Origin: Apilactobacillus kunkeei
Lineage (GTDB): Bacteria > Bacillota > Bacilli > Lactobacillales > Lactobacillaceae
DNA length: 64,000 bases
Direction: 5' to 3'
NCBI RefSeq assembly: GCF_005930975.1
Contig: NZ_VBSE01000042.1
Span: forward strand, 124,001 to 188,000
Below, in pieces: positions 42,895 to 52,726 of this stretch. Within the stretch, counting starts at the first letter, position 1. Each line of letters opens with the position of its first letter. The notes below the pieces were generated by a model. The model did no database searches and was not told where the DNA came from. It saw only the letters and a list, made by a program, of their open reading frames with translations. Position numbers and translations under genes: made by a program.

Positions 42895-43218
42895 AAGATC
42901 ATCTCCTCATTATTAATTAGGCTAATAATATCATAATGATATTCAAATTCAAATTTAATTTTATATTGATAAAAATAGACAATAAGTCCAAATAATAATA
43001 GAGGAATTTAGGTGTGAAAGGGCTAAAATGGTTATATGATATTGTGATTGTTTGAACAATCTTATCATGTTTTCTAATTAAAATTAGATGGTTTCTATAA
43101 AAAAACATATGGTAAATTAATTATTTTATAGCGTTAAATGCCTTGAAAGCCTTTATTTACACTGCTACAATCAGGGTGTAAACGTTAGTAGTATCTAAAT
43201 TAAAGGAGGGCGTTTTTG
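42895..43218. other. Intergenic region before acetaldehyde dehydrogenase
   Basis: No gene was found. Contains inverted repeats GATTGTT/AACAATC (43046-43061) and CTAATT/AATTAG (43074-43087), and a TTTACAC...GTGTAAA pair (about 43157-43185). A cre-like TGTAAACGTTAGTA lies near 43179, one base off the consensus. Probably the control region of the dehydrogenase. Confidence 0.45.
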
Positions 43219-44595
43219 ATGGTTAAAGTTGATGAAATGATTAACAATTTAGTAGATAATGCGCATAGTGCGCTAAGTGATTTAGAAACTTTTGATCAAT
43301 CACAGGTAGACTCAATTGTAGATGCAATGGTTCAAGCTGGATTGGATAATAGTGCGGAATTAGCAAAGTTAGCTCATGAAGAAACTGGTCGTGGGAATAC
43401 TCATGACAAGACAATGAAGAACATTTTTGCTAGTGGCCAAGTCGGTAATTTCATTAAAAATCATAAAACTGTTGGGATTATTGATGAAAATGATGAAACC
43501 AAGACAGTTACAATTGCAGAACCATTAGGGGTATTAGCTGGAGTGACTCCAGTTACCAACCCTACTTCAACAACTTTATTTAAGGCCATCATTGCGATGA
43601 AGACTAGGAATCCAATTATTTTTAGCTTCCATCCTCAAGCAATGAAGTCTTCAATGAAAGCCGCTGAAGTTGTATTAGATGCAGCAGTTAAGGCTGGGGC
43701 TCCAATGAATTCAATTCAATGGATTAGCGAACCAAGTATTCAAGCAACGAATACTTTGATTAAGCACCCAGGTGTTGCAACGATTTTGGCAACAGGTGGT
43801 CCAGCCATGGTTAAAGCAGCATATTCAAGTGGTAAACCTGCACTAGGTGTAGGACCAGGCAATGCACCTTTATATGTTGAAAAGTCCGCAGATTTAGATG
43901 CAGCAGTTAAAGATATCGTGTTATCAAAGACATTTGATAATGGTATGATTTGTGCAACCGAAAATAGCTTGGTAATTGATTCAGAAATATATGATGACAT
44001 GAAGAAACGTTTAAGTGATGCAGGAGTGTTCTTTATCGACGAATCCGATCAAGATAAGCTGGCTCAAACCATGTTTAACCCTGAAACGGGTGGTGTTAAT
44101 GGACCAATCGCTGGTCGTTCAGCAAAGCAAATTGCTGACATGGCTGGGATTGAAGTTCCAGAAGATACTAAGGTATTAGCCGCTGAATTAAACGAAGTTG
44201 GAATTGACCACTTACTTTCAGGTGAAAAGCTTTCACCAGTAGTTTCTGTATATAATGTTGACGATTTAAATCATGCTTATAATACTCTTGAATCTATCCT
44301 AAATTATGGAGGTTTAGGTCATACCGCTGGAATTAGATCAACTAATTCAGATTTGATTACCCAATTTGGCTTGAATATGAAGGCATGCCGAATCCTAGTC
44401 AATACTCCTTGCTGTCTAGGAGGAGTCGGTAGCATCGTTAACGGATTGGAACCATCATTAACGTTAGGTACTGGTTCATGGGGCTTTAACTCAATTTCGC
44501 ATAACGTTACTGACTCTGATTTACTAAACCTTAAGAAAATTGCTTACCCACGAGAAAATAGTGACTTTACAGAACTTATCAAAAAGTATATGTAA
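43219..44595 (+). CDS. CoA-acylating acetaldehyde dehydrogenase (stand-alone)
   Basis: 458 residues, matching the N-terminal half of bifunctional AdhE and EutE. The catalytic cysteine is in NGMICATENSLV (about 238-249). GVLAGVTPVTNPTSTT near residue 100 and GVGPGNAPLYVE are typical of the CoA-dependent subgroup, as is the C-terminal GTGSWG segment. It converts acetyl-CoA and NADH to acetaldehyde. The iron alcohol dehydrogenase half of AdhE is absent here, so alcohol formation must use another enzyme. The ATG at 43219 is 8 bases from AAGGAGGG. A cre-like site upstream hints at carbon control. Confidence 0.9.
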   Translation: MVKVDEMINNLVDNAHSALSDLETFDQSQVDSIVDAMVQAGLDNSAELAKLAHEETGRGNTHDKTMKNIFASGQVGNFIKNHKTVGIIDENDETKTVTIAEPLGVLAGVTPVTNPTSTTLFKAIIAMKTRNPIIFSFHPQAMKSSMKAAEVVLDAAVKAGAPMNSIQWISEPSIQATNTLIKHPGVATILATGGPAMVKAAYSSGKPALGVGPGNAPLYVEKSADLDAAVKDIVLSKTFDNGMICATENSLVIDSEIYDDMKKRLSDAGVFFIDESDQDKLAQTMFNPETGGVNGPIAGRSAKQIADMAGIEVPEDTKVLAAELNEVGIDHLLSGEKLSPVVSVYNVDDLNHAYNTLESILNYGGLGHTAGIRSTNSDLITQFGLNMKACRILVNTPCCLGGVGSIVNGLEPSLTLGTGSWGFNSISHNVTDSDLLNLKKIAYPRENSDFTELIKKYM

Positions 44596-44596
44596 T

Positions 44597-44630
44597 AAAA
44601 AAGACTAGGCAAATGCCTAGTCTTTTTTTA
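44597..44630. terminator. Bidirectional terminator
   Basis: AAAAAAGACTAGGC/GCCTAGTCTTTTTT with a 4-base loop. Confidence 0.93.
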
Positions 44631-45650
44631 TGCATGAATTAATAGTTTAATTAAAATCAGTGCCACGATAGTTTGAATTACTCCAACCGAGACACTATAA
44701 ATTGCAAAACGTTTACCAGCCTTTAAGAAAGCCTTTAAGTTTAAACGTAAACCAATGGCTGCTAATGCAATGATTTCACACCATGAACTTAACACATGAG
44801 CTGTATTACCAATGAAATGTGGAAGATGGAAGAAACTATTTAAAATACAAAAGATTAAAAACCATAGAACATACCATGGAAGAAAATCAATCTTACCTTT
44901 TTTAACTTCTGTTTCAACTTCTTTTTCTGCCTTAGCTAATGCCTCATTTTTAGCGTGGATACGTGCAAATACAGTTACCACAACTACTAGCATGATGATT
45001 CGCATAATTTTAAATAAAGTTGCGAATTGGACAGTTGTTTGATTAACCATCGTGGCACTTGCAATAACTTGTCCCACAGATTGAACTGTTCCACCAATTA
45101 AGGCACCTCTTAGCATATCAACGTGGCCAAATACCATTGTTCCAATCACTGGAAGTGCTAGCATCATCACAGTTCCCATTAGGTTGACTAATGTAATGCT
45201 CATTCCAGCATCTTCATCAGATGCATTAATCACCGGTTTAATCGAAGCAATTGCTGATGATCCACAAACGGCATTTCCACCTGCCATACAAAGATAAATA
45301 CCTTCACCGAAGTGAAGCCACTTACCAATCATGATGGCTGCTATAATGGTGATGGACATTTGTAAGATAATGAATAGTAACCCTGACCAGTGTAATTGAA
45401 CAATGGTTTGGAAAGTAATGGTCAAACCAAGCAGCATTACAGAGTATTCTAGTAATCTTTTTTCCGCAAACTTGGTACCATCATTTAAGATAGGTTGTTT
45501 TAAAAAAGTGTTACCTAGCACAATCCCAATTAGAATTGCGATAGTGGCACCACCGATATTTGGAATAATAGCTGTTAGAAATTGACTAATGATTGCAATA
45601 ATAGTGGCAGCTAGAAATCCAATGGTACGTTTTTTAATCGTATCAGTCAT
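44628..45650 (-). CDS. YeiH/UPF0324-family membrane protein (putative exporter)
   Basis: 340 residues with about 10 helices. Family signatures are visible: GIVLGNTFLKQPILNDGTKF near residue 41, EKRLLEYSVMLLGLTIT, and the CMAGGNAVCGSSAIASIKPVI block (about 122-141) with two Cys. The family is annotated as putative sulfate or related-anion exporter. Some members are linked to sulfonate or Cys metabolism, but the substrate here is unknown. Monocistron with AAAGGAG before the start. A cytoplasmic Lys/Glu-rich loop (about 230-255) splits the molecule. Confidence 0.85.
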   Translation of the reverse strand: MTDTIKKRTIGFLAATIIAIISQFLTAIIPNIGGATIAILIGIVLGNTFLKQPILNDGTKFAEKRLLEYSVMLLGLTITFQTIVQLHWSGLLFIILQMSITIIAAIMIGKWLHFGEGIYLCMAGGNAVCGSSAIASIKPVINASDEDAGMSITLVNLMGTVMMLALPVIGTMVFGHVDMLRGALIGGTVQSVGQVIASATMVNQTTVQFATLFKIMRIIMLVVVVTVFARIHAKNEALAKAEKEVETEVKKGKIDFLPWYVLWFLIFCILNSFFHLPHFIGNTAHVLSSWCEIIALAAIGLRLNLKAFLKAGKRFAIYSVSVGVIQTIVALILIKLLIHA

Positions 45651-45798
45651 ATGAATTTCTCCTTTATTTATAATATTTAAATTATATCATGGGATGATGA
45701 CCTTCTAAACAGTTGAATTGTTAAGCTTTAGTTAATATGATTTTGATAATGTTGTCATATCACGTATAATTATAGTTAATAGGAGTGATATTTTATAT

Positions 45799-46038
45799 AT
45801 GTGGAATATAATTGCGATTCTTTTATTTATTTTTGCAATTTATGAAGTGGTCAAGAGTATTAAAGACCGTGGTGTCGTTAGAGACATCTTGAACAATTAT
45901 GACAACGTAGTTAAAGTTCGTGTCATGATTGAAGAACATAATGATGATAGCGATATTGTTAACGCTATTAAGGATGAATTTAATGTTAGATTTTATCCTG
46001 CAACTAGAATTTTTATGAGTGTCAAAAAAATGAAGTAA
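45799..46038 (+). CDS. Small membrane-anchored hypothetical protein, 79 aa
   Basis: Not recognised. One N-terminal membrane helix (about 2-17, WNIIAILLFIFAIYEVV) is followed by a charged cytoplasmic-type part. The latter reads RGVVRDILNNYDNVVKVRV and VNAIKDEFNVRFYPATRIF. No conserved motif is known to me. AGGAGTGAT lies 10 bases before the start, and a strong terminator follows the stop immediately, both supporting a real gene. Lone gene between the YeiH-family gene and the efflux operon. Confidence 0.68.
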   Translation: MWNIIAILLFIFAIYEVVKSIKDRGVVRDILNNYDNVVKVRVMIEEHNDDSDIVNAIKDEFNVRFYPATRIFMSVKKMK

Positions 46039-46040
46039 AC

Positions 46041-46074
46041 AAAAAGCCTAGCGTTTAACACGTTAGGCTTTTTT
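46041..46074. terminator. Bidirectional terminator
   Basis: AAAAAGCCTAGCGT/ACGTTAGGCTTTTT (one G-T pair) with a short loop. Confidence 0.9.
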
Positions 46075-46079
46075 AATTG

Positions 46080-47456
46080 CTATTTACGTTTTACAACGGC
46101 GTTTAAGATTAGACTAGCAATCACGATTAACACTAGTAGTAAAATCAACGCGTGAAGTGATCCAACCGCAGTGCCAGTAGCTTCGTTACTACTACTTAAT
46201 TGACTGATAGTAATAATAGCTGAAACGATGGAAGTGGCGATGGCACCTGAGATTTGTTGAAGGGTGTTGAATACGGCGTTGCCGTCTGTTCTTTGTTCAC
46301 CATCTAGTTGGCTTAATCCACTTGTCATAATATTACCAAATGATAATCCTATGCATAGCATGTAAATTACATAGAAGGTTAAAATCATGGTGTTACTCAA
46401 ATGAGTTCCAAAGATGGCGAATAATACCAAACCAATTAGTCCAAATAACATTCCTAGTGCTAGTGGCTTGTAAGCACCGAAACGGTCGTACAAATTACCA
46501 GATAATGGGGCTAAGATTGCACCAATTGCGGCACCAGGTAATACCAATAGACCAGCAATGAATGCGGATGAGTGGTTTACGATTTGCACGTAGTTAGGCA
46601 AGATGAATGATAAACCTAATGTGATGAATTGTAGGATGAAGAATCCAACAATGTGACCAGCAAACTTGTGATTTTTAAGAACAGATAGGTCCAAGATAGC
46701 ATTCTTACTTCTAATGCAGTGAATGTAAAGAGTAATCAAAGCAATCACACCAATGATGATTGGAAGAATGACAACAGCACTTAGGATGTTGCCAGCACCC
46801 ATGTTGGAGAAACCATATACTAAACCAGTGAATGTAATCACGATTAGGATTAGTCCAACAAAGTCTAGGCTAGTCTTTTTAATTTCGCGTTTTTGTTCGA
46901 TGTTTAAGACACCTAAGATTAGTGAAATCACGAGTATTGGTAATAGGATGGCGAAGATGTAACGCCAACCGATTGAAGATACCACAATTCCACCGAAAGT
47001 TGGACCAACTGCAGGGGCGATGGCTGTAATCAAGTTACCGACCCCCATCATGACACCGATTTTTTCGGCAGGTACTTGATCCAAGATGATGTTAAACATC
47101 AATGGTAGTGCAATTCCAGTTCCGAATCCTTGAATTACACGACCGATTAATAGGAATGTAAATGATGGTGCGGTTAAGTCGCAGACAACCCCTATAATAA
47201 ATAGTAAGTTTGATACAATAAATAATTGCTTTGTTTTAAAGTTACGATTTAATATTGCTGAAAGCGGAACAACGATTGATACAATAAGCAAATAAATTGT
47301 AGTCATCCATTGGACGGTACTGGTTCCCACGTTGAAGTCGCGCATCAAAGTTGGGAAGGTGATGTTCATTGAAGTTTCAATAACAACACCACTAAATGAC
47401 ATGATTCCAGCAGCAATAACTGACAGTAATGTCTTTAATGAAATTTTGTTATCCAT
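46080..47456 (-). CDS. MFS drug efflux transporter, DHA2 family
   Basis: 458 residues with about 14 helices. DHA2 features: MNITFPTLMRDFNVGTSTVQW near residue 30, LLIGRVIQGFGTGIALPL (motif C region, about 100-117) and QQISGAIATSIVSAI late. EmrB/LmrB-type pumps expel drugs or toxic lipophiles by proton exchange. It sits 2 bases after a MarR regulator in the same transcript. A perfect palindrome on the shared promoter makes MarR-controlled efflux likely. The natural inducer is unknown. Confidence 0.92.
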   Translation of the reverse strand: MDNKISLKTLLSVIAAGIMSFSGVVIETSMNITFPTLMRDFNVGTSTVQWMTTIYLLIVSIVVPLSAILNRNFKTKQLFIVSNLLFIIGVVCDLTAPSFTFLLIGRVIQGFGTGIALPLMFNIILDQVPAEKIGVMMGVGNLITAIAPAVGPTFGGIVVSSIGWRYIFAILLPILVISLILGVLNIEQKREIKKTSLDFVGLILIVITFTGLVYGFSNMGAGNILSAVVILPIIIGVIALITLYIHCIRSKNAILDLSVLKNHKFAGHIVGFFILQFITLGLSFILPNYVQIVNHSSAFIAGLLVLPGAAIGAILAPLSGNLYDRFGAYKPLALGMLFGLIGLVLFAIFGTHLSNTMILTFYVIYMLCIGLSFGNIMTSGLSQLDGEQRTDGNAVFNTLQQISGAIATSIVSAIITISQLSSSNEATGTAVGSLHALILLLVLIVIASLILNAVVKRK

Positions 47457-47458
47457 TA

Positions 47459-47881
47459 TTAATCCCCCATATGTTTAATGATTTTTGCTAAGCTACTTTC
47501 CAGAGCAGTGTATTCTTCATCAGACAGTAAATCGTGAATTTGTTGTTGTGTTTCAACCATGAACTTTTGAATGTCGTCTTCGTATTGAAAGGCTAAATCG
47601 GTTAGGATGACCTGTTTTTGACGAGCATCCTTGTTCGATTCAATACGGCGTATTAATCCTTTATCTTCCATTCGCTTCAATAATGTTGAAGCGGTGGAAC
47701 GACGGATATTAAATTCGTGTTCGATGTCCTTTTGAAACATTTCTTGATTTTTAAACAGGGTCAAGAAGTCGATTACGGACATTTGCATGCTTGTTAAATC
47801 ATATTGAATCGCAAATTTATCCAGCTTTTTGGTTAATTGAGTCGATGCGATTTTCAATTGTCTTCCGATGTTTTCTGTCAT
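47459..47881 (-). CDS. MarR-family transcriptional regulator
   Basis: 140 residues of winged-helix type. The recognition region is FQKDIEHEFNIRRSTASTLLKRMEDKGLI (about 52-80), then the wing RRIESNKDARQKQVILTD. MarR proteins bind a palindrome and release it on contact with a ligand. The 18-bp palindrome TTGTTAGCATGCTAACAA at 47900 overlaps its own promoter, supporting autorepression together with the efflux pump. The ATG at 47881 has GAGGAG upstream. A GTG 9 bases earlier abuts that site. Confidence 0.92.
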   Translation of the reverse strand: MTENIGRQLKIASTQLTKKLDKFAIQYDLTSMQMSVIDFLTLFKNQEMFQKDIEHEFNIRRSTASTLLKRMEDKGLIRRIESNKDARQKQVILTDLAFQYEDDIQKFMVETQQQIHDLLSDEEYTALESSLAKIIKHMGD

Positions 47882-47899
47882 AAATATCACTCCTCAGTT

Positions 47900-47917
47900 T
47901 TGTTAGCATGCTAACAA
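47900..47917. promoter_or_regulatory. Putative MarR operator
   Basis: TTGTTAGCATGCTAACAA is a perfect 18-bp palindrome directly after a minus-strand TATAAT, and 19 bases before the MarR start. Confidence 0.78.
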
Positions 47918-47952
47918 TTATAAAAGGATTGAAATAAAAATGCAAGTGTAAA

Positions 47953-47987
47953 TAAAAAAGAGCCCCACATAAGTGGGACTCTTTTTG
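47953..47987 (-). terminator. Terminator after glnQ
   Basis: On the minus strand AAAAAGAGTCCCAC/GTGGGGCTCTTTTT (one mismatch) with a 4-base loop. Confidence 0.85.
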
Positions 47988-47992
47988 TTTTT

Positions 47993-48730
47993 TTAGACTT
48001 CCAAAATCTTTGATAGGAACGATTTTAGACGATCATTTTTAGGGTGATTGAAGATTTCATCAGGGGTACCTTCTTCTTGAATGATACCGTCATCTACGAA
48101 TACCACACGGTCAGCAACTTCTTTAGCGAAGCCCATTTCATGGGTAACAACTACCATTGTCATACCTTTTTCTTTAGCTAACTTCTTCATAACGTTTAAA
48201 ACGTCACCGACCATTTCGGGATCAAGAGCGGAAGTAGGTTCATCAAATAGCATGATGTCTGGGTTCATTGCTAAAGCACGTGCAATAGCAACACGTTGTT
48301 TTTGACCACCAGATAGTGAATTTACAGAGGCGTCAAATTTATTTTCCAGACCAACAACACCTAGTAACCTCTTTGCTTGTTTTACAGCATCTTCTTTTGA
48401 TAGCTTACCTAATTCAACAGGGGCTAACATAATGTTTTTACCAACTGATAGGTTATTAAATAGGTTAAAGTGTTGGAATACCATACCGATTTGTTCACGA
48501 ACTTGATCAATGTTAACACCTTTTTGGGCGATATCAGTACCGTGAACAACCACTGAACCTGAAGTTGGTTCTTCTAATTTGTTTAAAGTTCTTAATAGAG
48601 TTGACTTACCTGAACCGGAAGGGCCGATAATAACAACTACTTCGTTATCTTTAACTTCTAAATCTACACCACGTAAGACATGGTTGTCTGCGTATTGCTT
48701 GTGTAAATCAGTTACTTTAATTTTGCTCAT
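47993..48730 (-). CDS. glnQ: Polar amino acid ABC transporter ATPase
   Basis: A 245-residue PAAT-type ATPase. Walker [10 protein letters not shown] is at about 37-45, and the Q-loop is [15 protein letters not shown]. The signature is [16 protein letters not shown], Walker [15 protein letters not shown], and the switch [13 protein letters not shown]; all are standard GlnQ forms. It energises the fused binding-protein/permease upstream, with which it overlaps by 4 bases (ATGA). Substrate is likely glutamine, glutamate or a related amino acid. The family call is firm, the substrate is not. Confidence 0.95.
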   Translation of the reverse strand: MSKIKVTDLHKQYADNHVLRGVDLEVKDNEVVVIIGPSGSGKSTLLRTLNKLEEPTSGSVVVHGTDIAQKGVNIDQVREQIGMVFQHFNLFNNLSVGKNIMLAPVELGKLSKEDAVKQAKRLLGVVGLENKFDASVNSLSGGQKQRVAIARALAMNPDIMLFDEPTSALDPEMVGDVLNVMKKLAKEKGMTMVVVTHEMGFAKEVADRVVFVDDGIIQEEGTPDEIFNHPKNDRLKSFLSKILEV

Positions 48731-50172
48731 ATCTTAGCTCTCCTTTTTACCCAGTTTGATAGCCAAGTTAATAGGGTGATTACAACTAGGTAAATAATTG
48801 CAACCATTGCCCAAACTTTGAATCCTTCAAGGTTTCTAGCGATGATAATCTTACCAGTTTGAGTAAGTTCTAGAATACCAATGATTGATAGGATTGAAGT
48901 ATCCTTCAAGGTAATGATGAATTGGTTAATGAATGATGGAACCATTAACTTAACACCTTGAGGTAGGATAACCTTTCTCATTGACTTACCGAATGGTAAA
49001 CCAAGTGATCTGGCAGCTTCCATTTGACCTTTATCAACTGATTCAATACCACCTTTAACAAAAGCGGCGATGTATGCACCTTCATCTAGCATTAATGTAA
49101 TAACACCAGCGATAAATGCAGGAATTCTAGTACCGGTTAATGTTGGAATACCAGTGTAGATAAATAGTGCTAGAACTAGTAGAGGCATACCTCTAAATAA
49201 GTAGATAACTGTTGATGATAGTCCGCGGAAGAACTTGATTGGTAGAACACCAAATAGTCCAAAGATTACACCGAAAATGGTAGCAAAAATAATAGAAACA
49301 ATTGTTAGCCACAATGTTTGTAGGAAACCTTGCCATAGGAAAGTTTTGTTTTGCTTTAGAATACCAAAGAATGAATGATTATCTTCAGTGTTTTTCTTAG
49401 CATTTAAGTACTTGTCCATGATTTTTTTATACTCACCATTTTTCTTTAAGTGAGCAAGACCAGCATTGAACTTTTCTACAAGATCTTTATTAGTTCCTTT
49501 TTTTACACCAAGTGCGATAGGAGTACCTGCCGCAGGTTTAGTAACAATTTTTAGTTTAGTTCCTTGATTGATACCATATCTTAGAACTGGTTCATCATCG
49601 AAACAAGCAACTGAGTTACCAGTCAAGACATCTTCATATACGTTACTGGAATCATCAAAAGTGCTTATTTTAAACCCATATTTCTTTTGAATGGATTGTG
49701 CATATTGAGCACCTGTGGTTCCTGTCTTAACTGCAATTGTTTTACCTTTTAGGTCTTTTAAACTCTTAATGTCATTATTGTTTTGAGACACGGCCATTAC
49801 AACACCAGAATTGTAATATGCTGTAGAGAAATCAAATGTTCCTTTACGTTCTGGAGTGACTGACATACCAGCGACCATACCATTTAATTGACCAGATTGA
49901 ACAGCTTGAATAGCTCCATTAAAACTGGTTGGTTTAAAGTTTACTTTAAAACCTTGATCCTTGGCGATGGCATTCATTAAGTCAATATCAATTCCGACGT
50001 ATTTATTGTTGTCGTTAGCGTATTCAAATGGTGGGAACGTCACATCCGTACCAATTTGATAAGTCTTTTCTGCAGCATTTGATTTAACAGGTGCTGAGAA
50101 TAAACCAAGAGCAACGACCAATCCGATGCTTAATACCATTAACCATCGGATTACTGGAAAATGTCGCTTCAT
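48727..50172 (-). CDS. Fused amino acid binding protein/permease (GlnPH type)
   Basis: 481 residues. A signal anchor (about 8-32) is followed by a periplasmic-binding domain (about 38-262). That domain starts [14 protein letters not shown] and has [21 protein letters not shown] permease domain (about 280-478) follows, with the EAA loop [21 protein letters not shown]. Fused forms are typical of Lactobacillales and hold the receptor at the membrane. Together with the adjacent GlnQ-type ATPase it makes a complete importer. It has AAAAGGGG before its start and overlaps the ATPase gene. Confidence 0.95.
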   Translation of the reverse strand: MKRHFPVIRWLMVLSIGLVVALGLFSAPVKSNAAEKTYQIGTDVTFPPFEYANDNNKYVGIDIDLMNAIAKDQGFKVNFKPTSFNGAIQAVQSGQLNGMVAGMSVTPERKGTFDFSTAYYNSGVVMAVSQNNNDIKSLKDLKGKTIAVKTGTTGAQYAQSIQKKYGFKISTFDDSSNVYEDVLTGNSVACFDDEPVLRYGINQGTKLKIVTKPAAGTPIALGVKKGTNKDLVEKFNAGLAHLKKNGEYKKIMDKYLNAKKNTEDNHSFFGILKQNKTFLWQGFLQTLWLTIVSIIFATIFGVIFGLFGVLPIKFFRGLSSTVIYLFRGMPLLVLALFIYTGIPTLTGTRIPAFIAGVITLMLDEGAYIAAFVKGGIESVDKGQMEAARSLGLPFGKSMRKVILPQGVKLMVPSFINQFIITLKDTSILSIIGILELTQTGKIIIARNLEGFKVWAMVAIIYLVVITLLTWLSNWVKRRAKI

Positions 50173-50422
50173 TAGTAAAACCCCTTTTCAAAGTAGTATT
50201 TCTTTTCCACGTTATATTTCATAACATTGCTTGTTTTTATAATATCAGAACTAACAAAGATTGTATATCTGAATTCGAAATATTTTTTAAAAAATTAAGT
50301 TTTTATGTCATAAAATATAACATGTAATTGCTTGTATAAAACTAAAAACAAAACTTTAGGAAAATTTTACTTTTACAGAAATCCTTATGTATCAAGGGTT
50401 TTGAGCATATATGTAAGAAAAA

Positions 50423-50439
50423 GGTCAAAAAAGGTCAAA
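50423..50439 (+). promoter_or_regulatory. CtsR-binding box of clpL
   Basis: GGTCAAAAAAGGTCAAA fits the CtsR consensus RGTCAAANANRGTCAAA exactly, just upstream of the -35 element. CtsR is known to repress clp genes in Firmicutes until heat shock. Confidence 0.94.
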
Positions 50440-50446
50440 TTTAGTA

Positions 50447-50474
50447 TTGAATTACTTTTATTAGGTGGTATTAT
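50447..50474 (+). promoter_or_regulatory. Promoter of clpL
   Basis: TTGAAT and TATTAT spaced 16 bases apart, with the CtsR box ending 7 bases upstream. Confidence 0.7.
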
Positions 50475-50482
50475 ATTATTTG

Positions 50483-50546
50483 GATAAGGAAATAAAAGAA
50501 AAACTAAAAGCCTTATCTAATACATGCCACATATGGCTAATGTATT
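50483..50546 (+). promoter_or_regulatory. Structured 5' leader of clpL
   Basis: Two hairpins: GATAAGG/CCTTATC (50483-50517) and AATACATGCCA/TGGC-TA-ATGTATT (50519-50546). They fill most of the roughly 100-base untranslated leader. They do not cover the ribosome site itself, so an RNA thermometer is not shown; an effect on RNA stability is equally possible. Confidence 0.45.
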
Positions 50547-50584
50547 ACAAAATAAAATATTATATGAAATGTGAGGGATGTACT

Positions 50585-52681
50585 ATGGCAAGAAGTCCAT
50601 TTGATCCATTTAACGATGATTTTGACAAAATTTTTAACCAATTTTTAGGCGATGCGGGTAATTCTAACGCCCAACGCCGTTACATGATTAATGGTCAAGA
50701 AGTTACCCCAGAACAATTAGAACAATTAAGAAGAAGTGGTCAACTACAAGGTGGCCAACCTAATACCCAACAAAAAGCTGCATCTAATAAGGGAGGAATC
50801 CTTGAAAAGCTAGGTAGAAACTTAACTCAAGAAGCTAGAGATAATAAGTTAGATCCAGTGATTGGAAGAGACAAGGAAATCCAAGAAACTGCTGAAGTAT
50901 TATCTAGAAGAATTAAGAACAACCCTGTACTAGTTGGTGACGCCGGTGTCGGTAAGACAGCTGTTGTTGAAGGTTTAGCCCAAGCAATTGTTAAGGGTGA
51001 CGTACCTGCATCAATTAAGAATAAGGAAGTTATTAGTATTGATATCTCTGGTCTAGAAGCCGGAACTCAATACCGCGGTAGTTTTGAAGAAAACATTCAA
51101 AACTTAATTAAGGAAGTTCAAGAGAAGGGTAATGTTATCCTATTCTTCGACGAAATCCACCAAATCTTAGGTGCCGGTAATGCCGGCGACGAAAGTGGTT
51201 CCAAGGGATTAGCAGACATTATCAAGCCTGCATTATCTCGTGGTGAAATTACCGTTATCGGTGCTACTACCCAAGATGAATACAGAAACACAATCCTAAA
51301 GGACGCTGCTTTGTCACGTCGTTTCAACGAAGTACAAATTAAGGCGCCAAGTGAAGAAACTACTTTAGCAATCTTGAAGGGTATTCGTCCTTTATATGAA
51401 GAACACCACAATGTGATTTTGCCTGACGAAGTATTGAAAGCTGCTGTAGACTACTCAGTTCAATACATTCCACAAAGAAGTCTACCTGACAAGGCCATTG
51501 ACCTAGTAGATATGACTGCTGCACACTTATCTGCTCAACATCCAGTCCTAGATCAAAAGCAAATCGAAGATGAAATTGAAGCAGAAAAGAAGGCTCAAGA
51601 AGATGCTGCTGCTAAGGAAGACTATGAAGCAGCATTAAACCACAAGAACAAGATTGAAGAACTACAAAAGCAAATTGACAACAAGAGTGATGAAAAGAAA
51701 GTTACTGCTACCGTCAATGACGTTGCTAAGTCAGTTGAAAGATTGACTGGTGTTCCTGTCGCTAAGATGAGCAGTACTGATATCGAAAGACTAAAGACAA
51801 TGGGCGACCGTCTAAAGGGCAAGGTAATTGGCCAAGACGAAGCTGTTGCTGCAGTCGCTCGTGCTATTCGTAGAAATCGTGCCGGCTTTGATGAAGGTAA
51901 CCGTCCAATTGGTTCATTCTTATTCGTAGGTCCTACTGGTGTAGGTAAGACTGAACTTGCTAAGCAATTAGCTAAGGACATGTTTGGTAACAAGAACAAC
52001 ATTATTCGTCTAGATATGTCAGAATACTCCGACCCAACTGCTGTTTCCAAGTTGATTGGTGCTTCAGCTGGATACGTTGGATACAACGACAACAACAATA
52101 CTTTGACTGAAAAGGTTCGTAGAAACCCATACTCAATCGTATTATTAGATGAAATCGAAAAGGCTAACCCACAAGTGCTAACACTTCTTCTACAAGTATT
52201 AGACGATGGTCGTTTAACAGACGGTCAAGGAAATGTGGTTAACTTTAAGAACACTGTTGTAATTGCTACTTCAAACGCTGGTTTCGGTAACGAAGCACTT
52301 ACAGGTGATGACGACAAGGATAAGAAGTTAATGGATCGTCTAGCTCCATACTTCCGTCCAGAATTCTTAAACAGATTCAATGCAATCGTTGAATTCTCCC
52401 ACTTAACAAAGGATGACTTGAAAGAAATTGTTGATTTAATGTTAGCAGATGTGAATGCTACATTAGCTAAGAAAGACATGGATGTTGTCGTATCAGATGA
52501 TGTTAAGAACCACTTAATTGAACAAGGATATGATGAAGCCATGGGAGCTCGTCCACTACGTCGTGTAGTTGAACAAGAAATCAGAGACAAGATTACTGAT
52601 TTCTACCTAGACCATGAAGATATCAAGCACTTAAAGGCTGACATGGAAGATGGTTCTGTCGTAATTAGCGAAAACAAATAA
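50585..52681 (+). CDS. clpL: ATP-dependent chaperone ClpL
   Basis: 698 residues, the usual ClpL length. A short N-terminus ([33 protein letters not shown]) replaces the Clp N-domain and the ClpE zinc finger. Two AAA+ modules follow: Walker [11 protein letters not shown] (about 150) and [10 protein letters not shown] (about 454), with Walker [10 protein letters not shown] and [11 protein letters not shown] short coiled-coil middle domain lies at about 320-390. Clp ATPases of this type protect or refold proteins under heat and acid, and lack the ClpP-binding loop as far as I can see. CtsR-controlled, followed by a terminator. Confidence 0.94.
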   Translation: MARSPFDPFNDDFDKIFNQFLGDAGNSNAQRRYMINGQEVTPEQLEQLRRSGQLQGGQPNTQQKAASNKGGILEKLGRNLTQEARDNKLDPVIGRDKEIQETAEVLSRRIKNNPVLVGDAGVGKTAVVEGLAQAIVKGDVPASIKNKEVISIDISGLEAGTQYRGSFEENIQNLIKEVQEKGNVILFFDEIHQILGAGNAGDESGSKGLADIIKPALSRGEITVIGATTQDEYRNTILKDAALSRRFNEVQIKAPSEETTLAILKGIRPLYEEHHNVILPDEVLKAAVDYSVQYIPQRSLPDKAIDLVDMTAAHLSAQHPVLDQKQIEDEIEAEKKAQEDAAAKEDYEAALNHKNKIEELQKQIDNKSDEKKVTATVNDVAKSVERLTGVPVAKMSSTDIERLKTMGDRLKGKVIGQDEAVAAVARAIRRNRAGFDEGNRPIGSFLFVGPTGVGKTELAKQLAKDMFGNKNNIIRLDMSEYSDPTAVSKLIGASAGYVGYNDNNNTLTEKVRRNPYSIVLLDEIEKANPQVLTLLLQVLDDGRLTDGQGNVVNFKNTVVIATSNAGFGNEALTGDDDKDKKLMDRLAPYFRPEFLNRFNAIVEFSHLTKDDLKEIVDLMLADVNATLAKKDMDVVVSDDVKNHLIEQGYDEAMGARPLRRVVEQEIRDKITDFYLDHEDIKHLKADMEDGSVVISENK

Positions 52682-52691
52682 TCTGAATAAT

Positions 52692-52726
52692 AAAAAGAGA
52701 CCGTTTGGTAGAACGGTCTCTTTTTA
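52692..52726. terminator. Bidirectional terminator
   Basis: AAAAAGAGACCGTT/AACGGTCTCTTTTT with a loop of 7 bases. Confidence 0.9.

Larger units (their letters stand above)
50173..50584 (+). other. Long intergenic region ahead of clpL
   Basis: No gene. It holds the glnPH promoter area on the minus strand, and the CtsR box, promoter and structured 5' leader of clpL on the plus strand. A longer in-frame ORF from 50465 reaches into the leader, and is rejected because no ribosome site precedes it. Confidence 0.7.
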
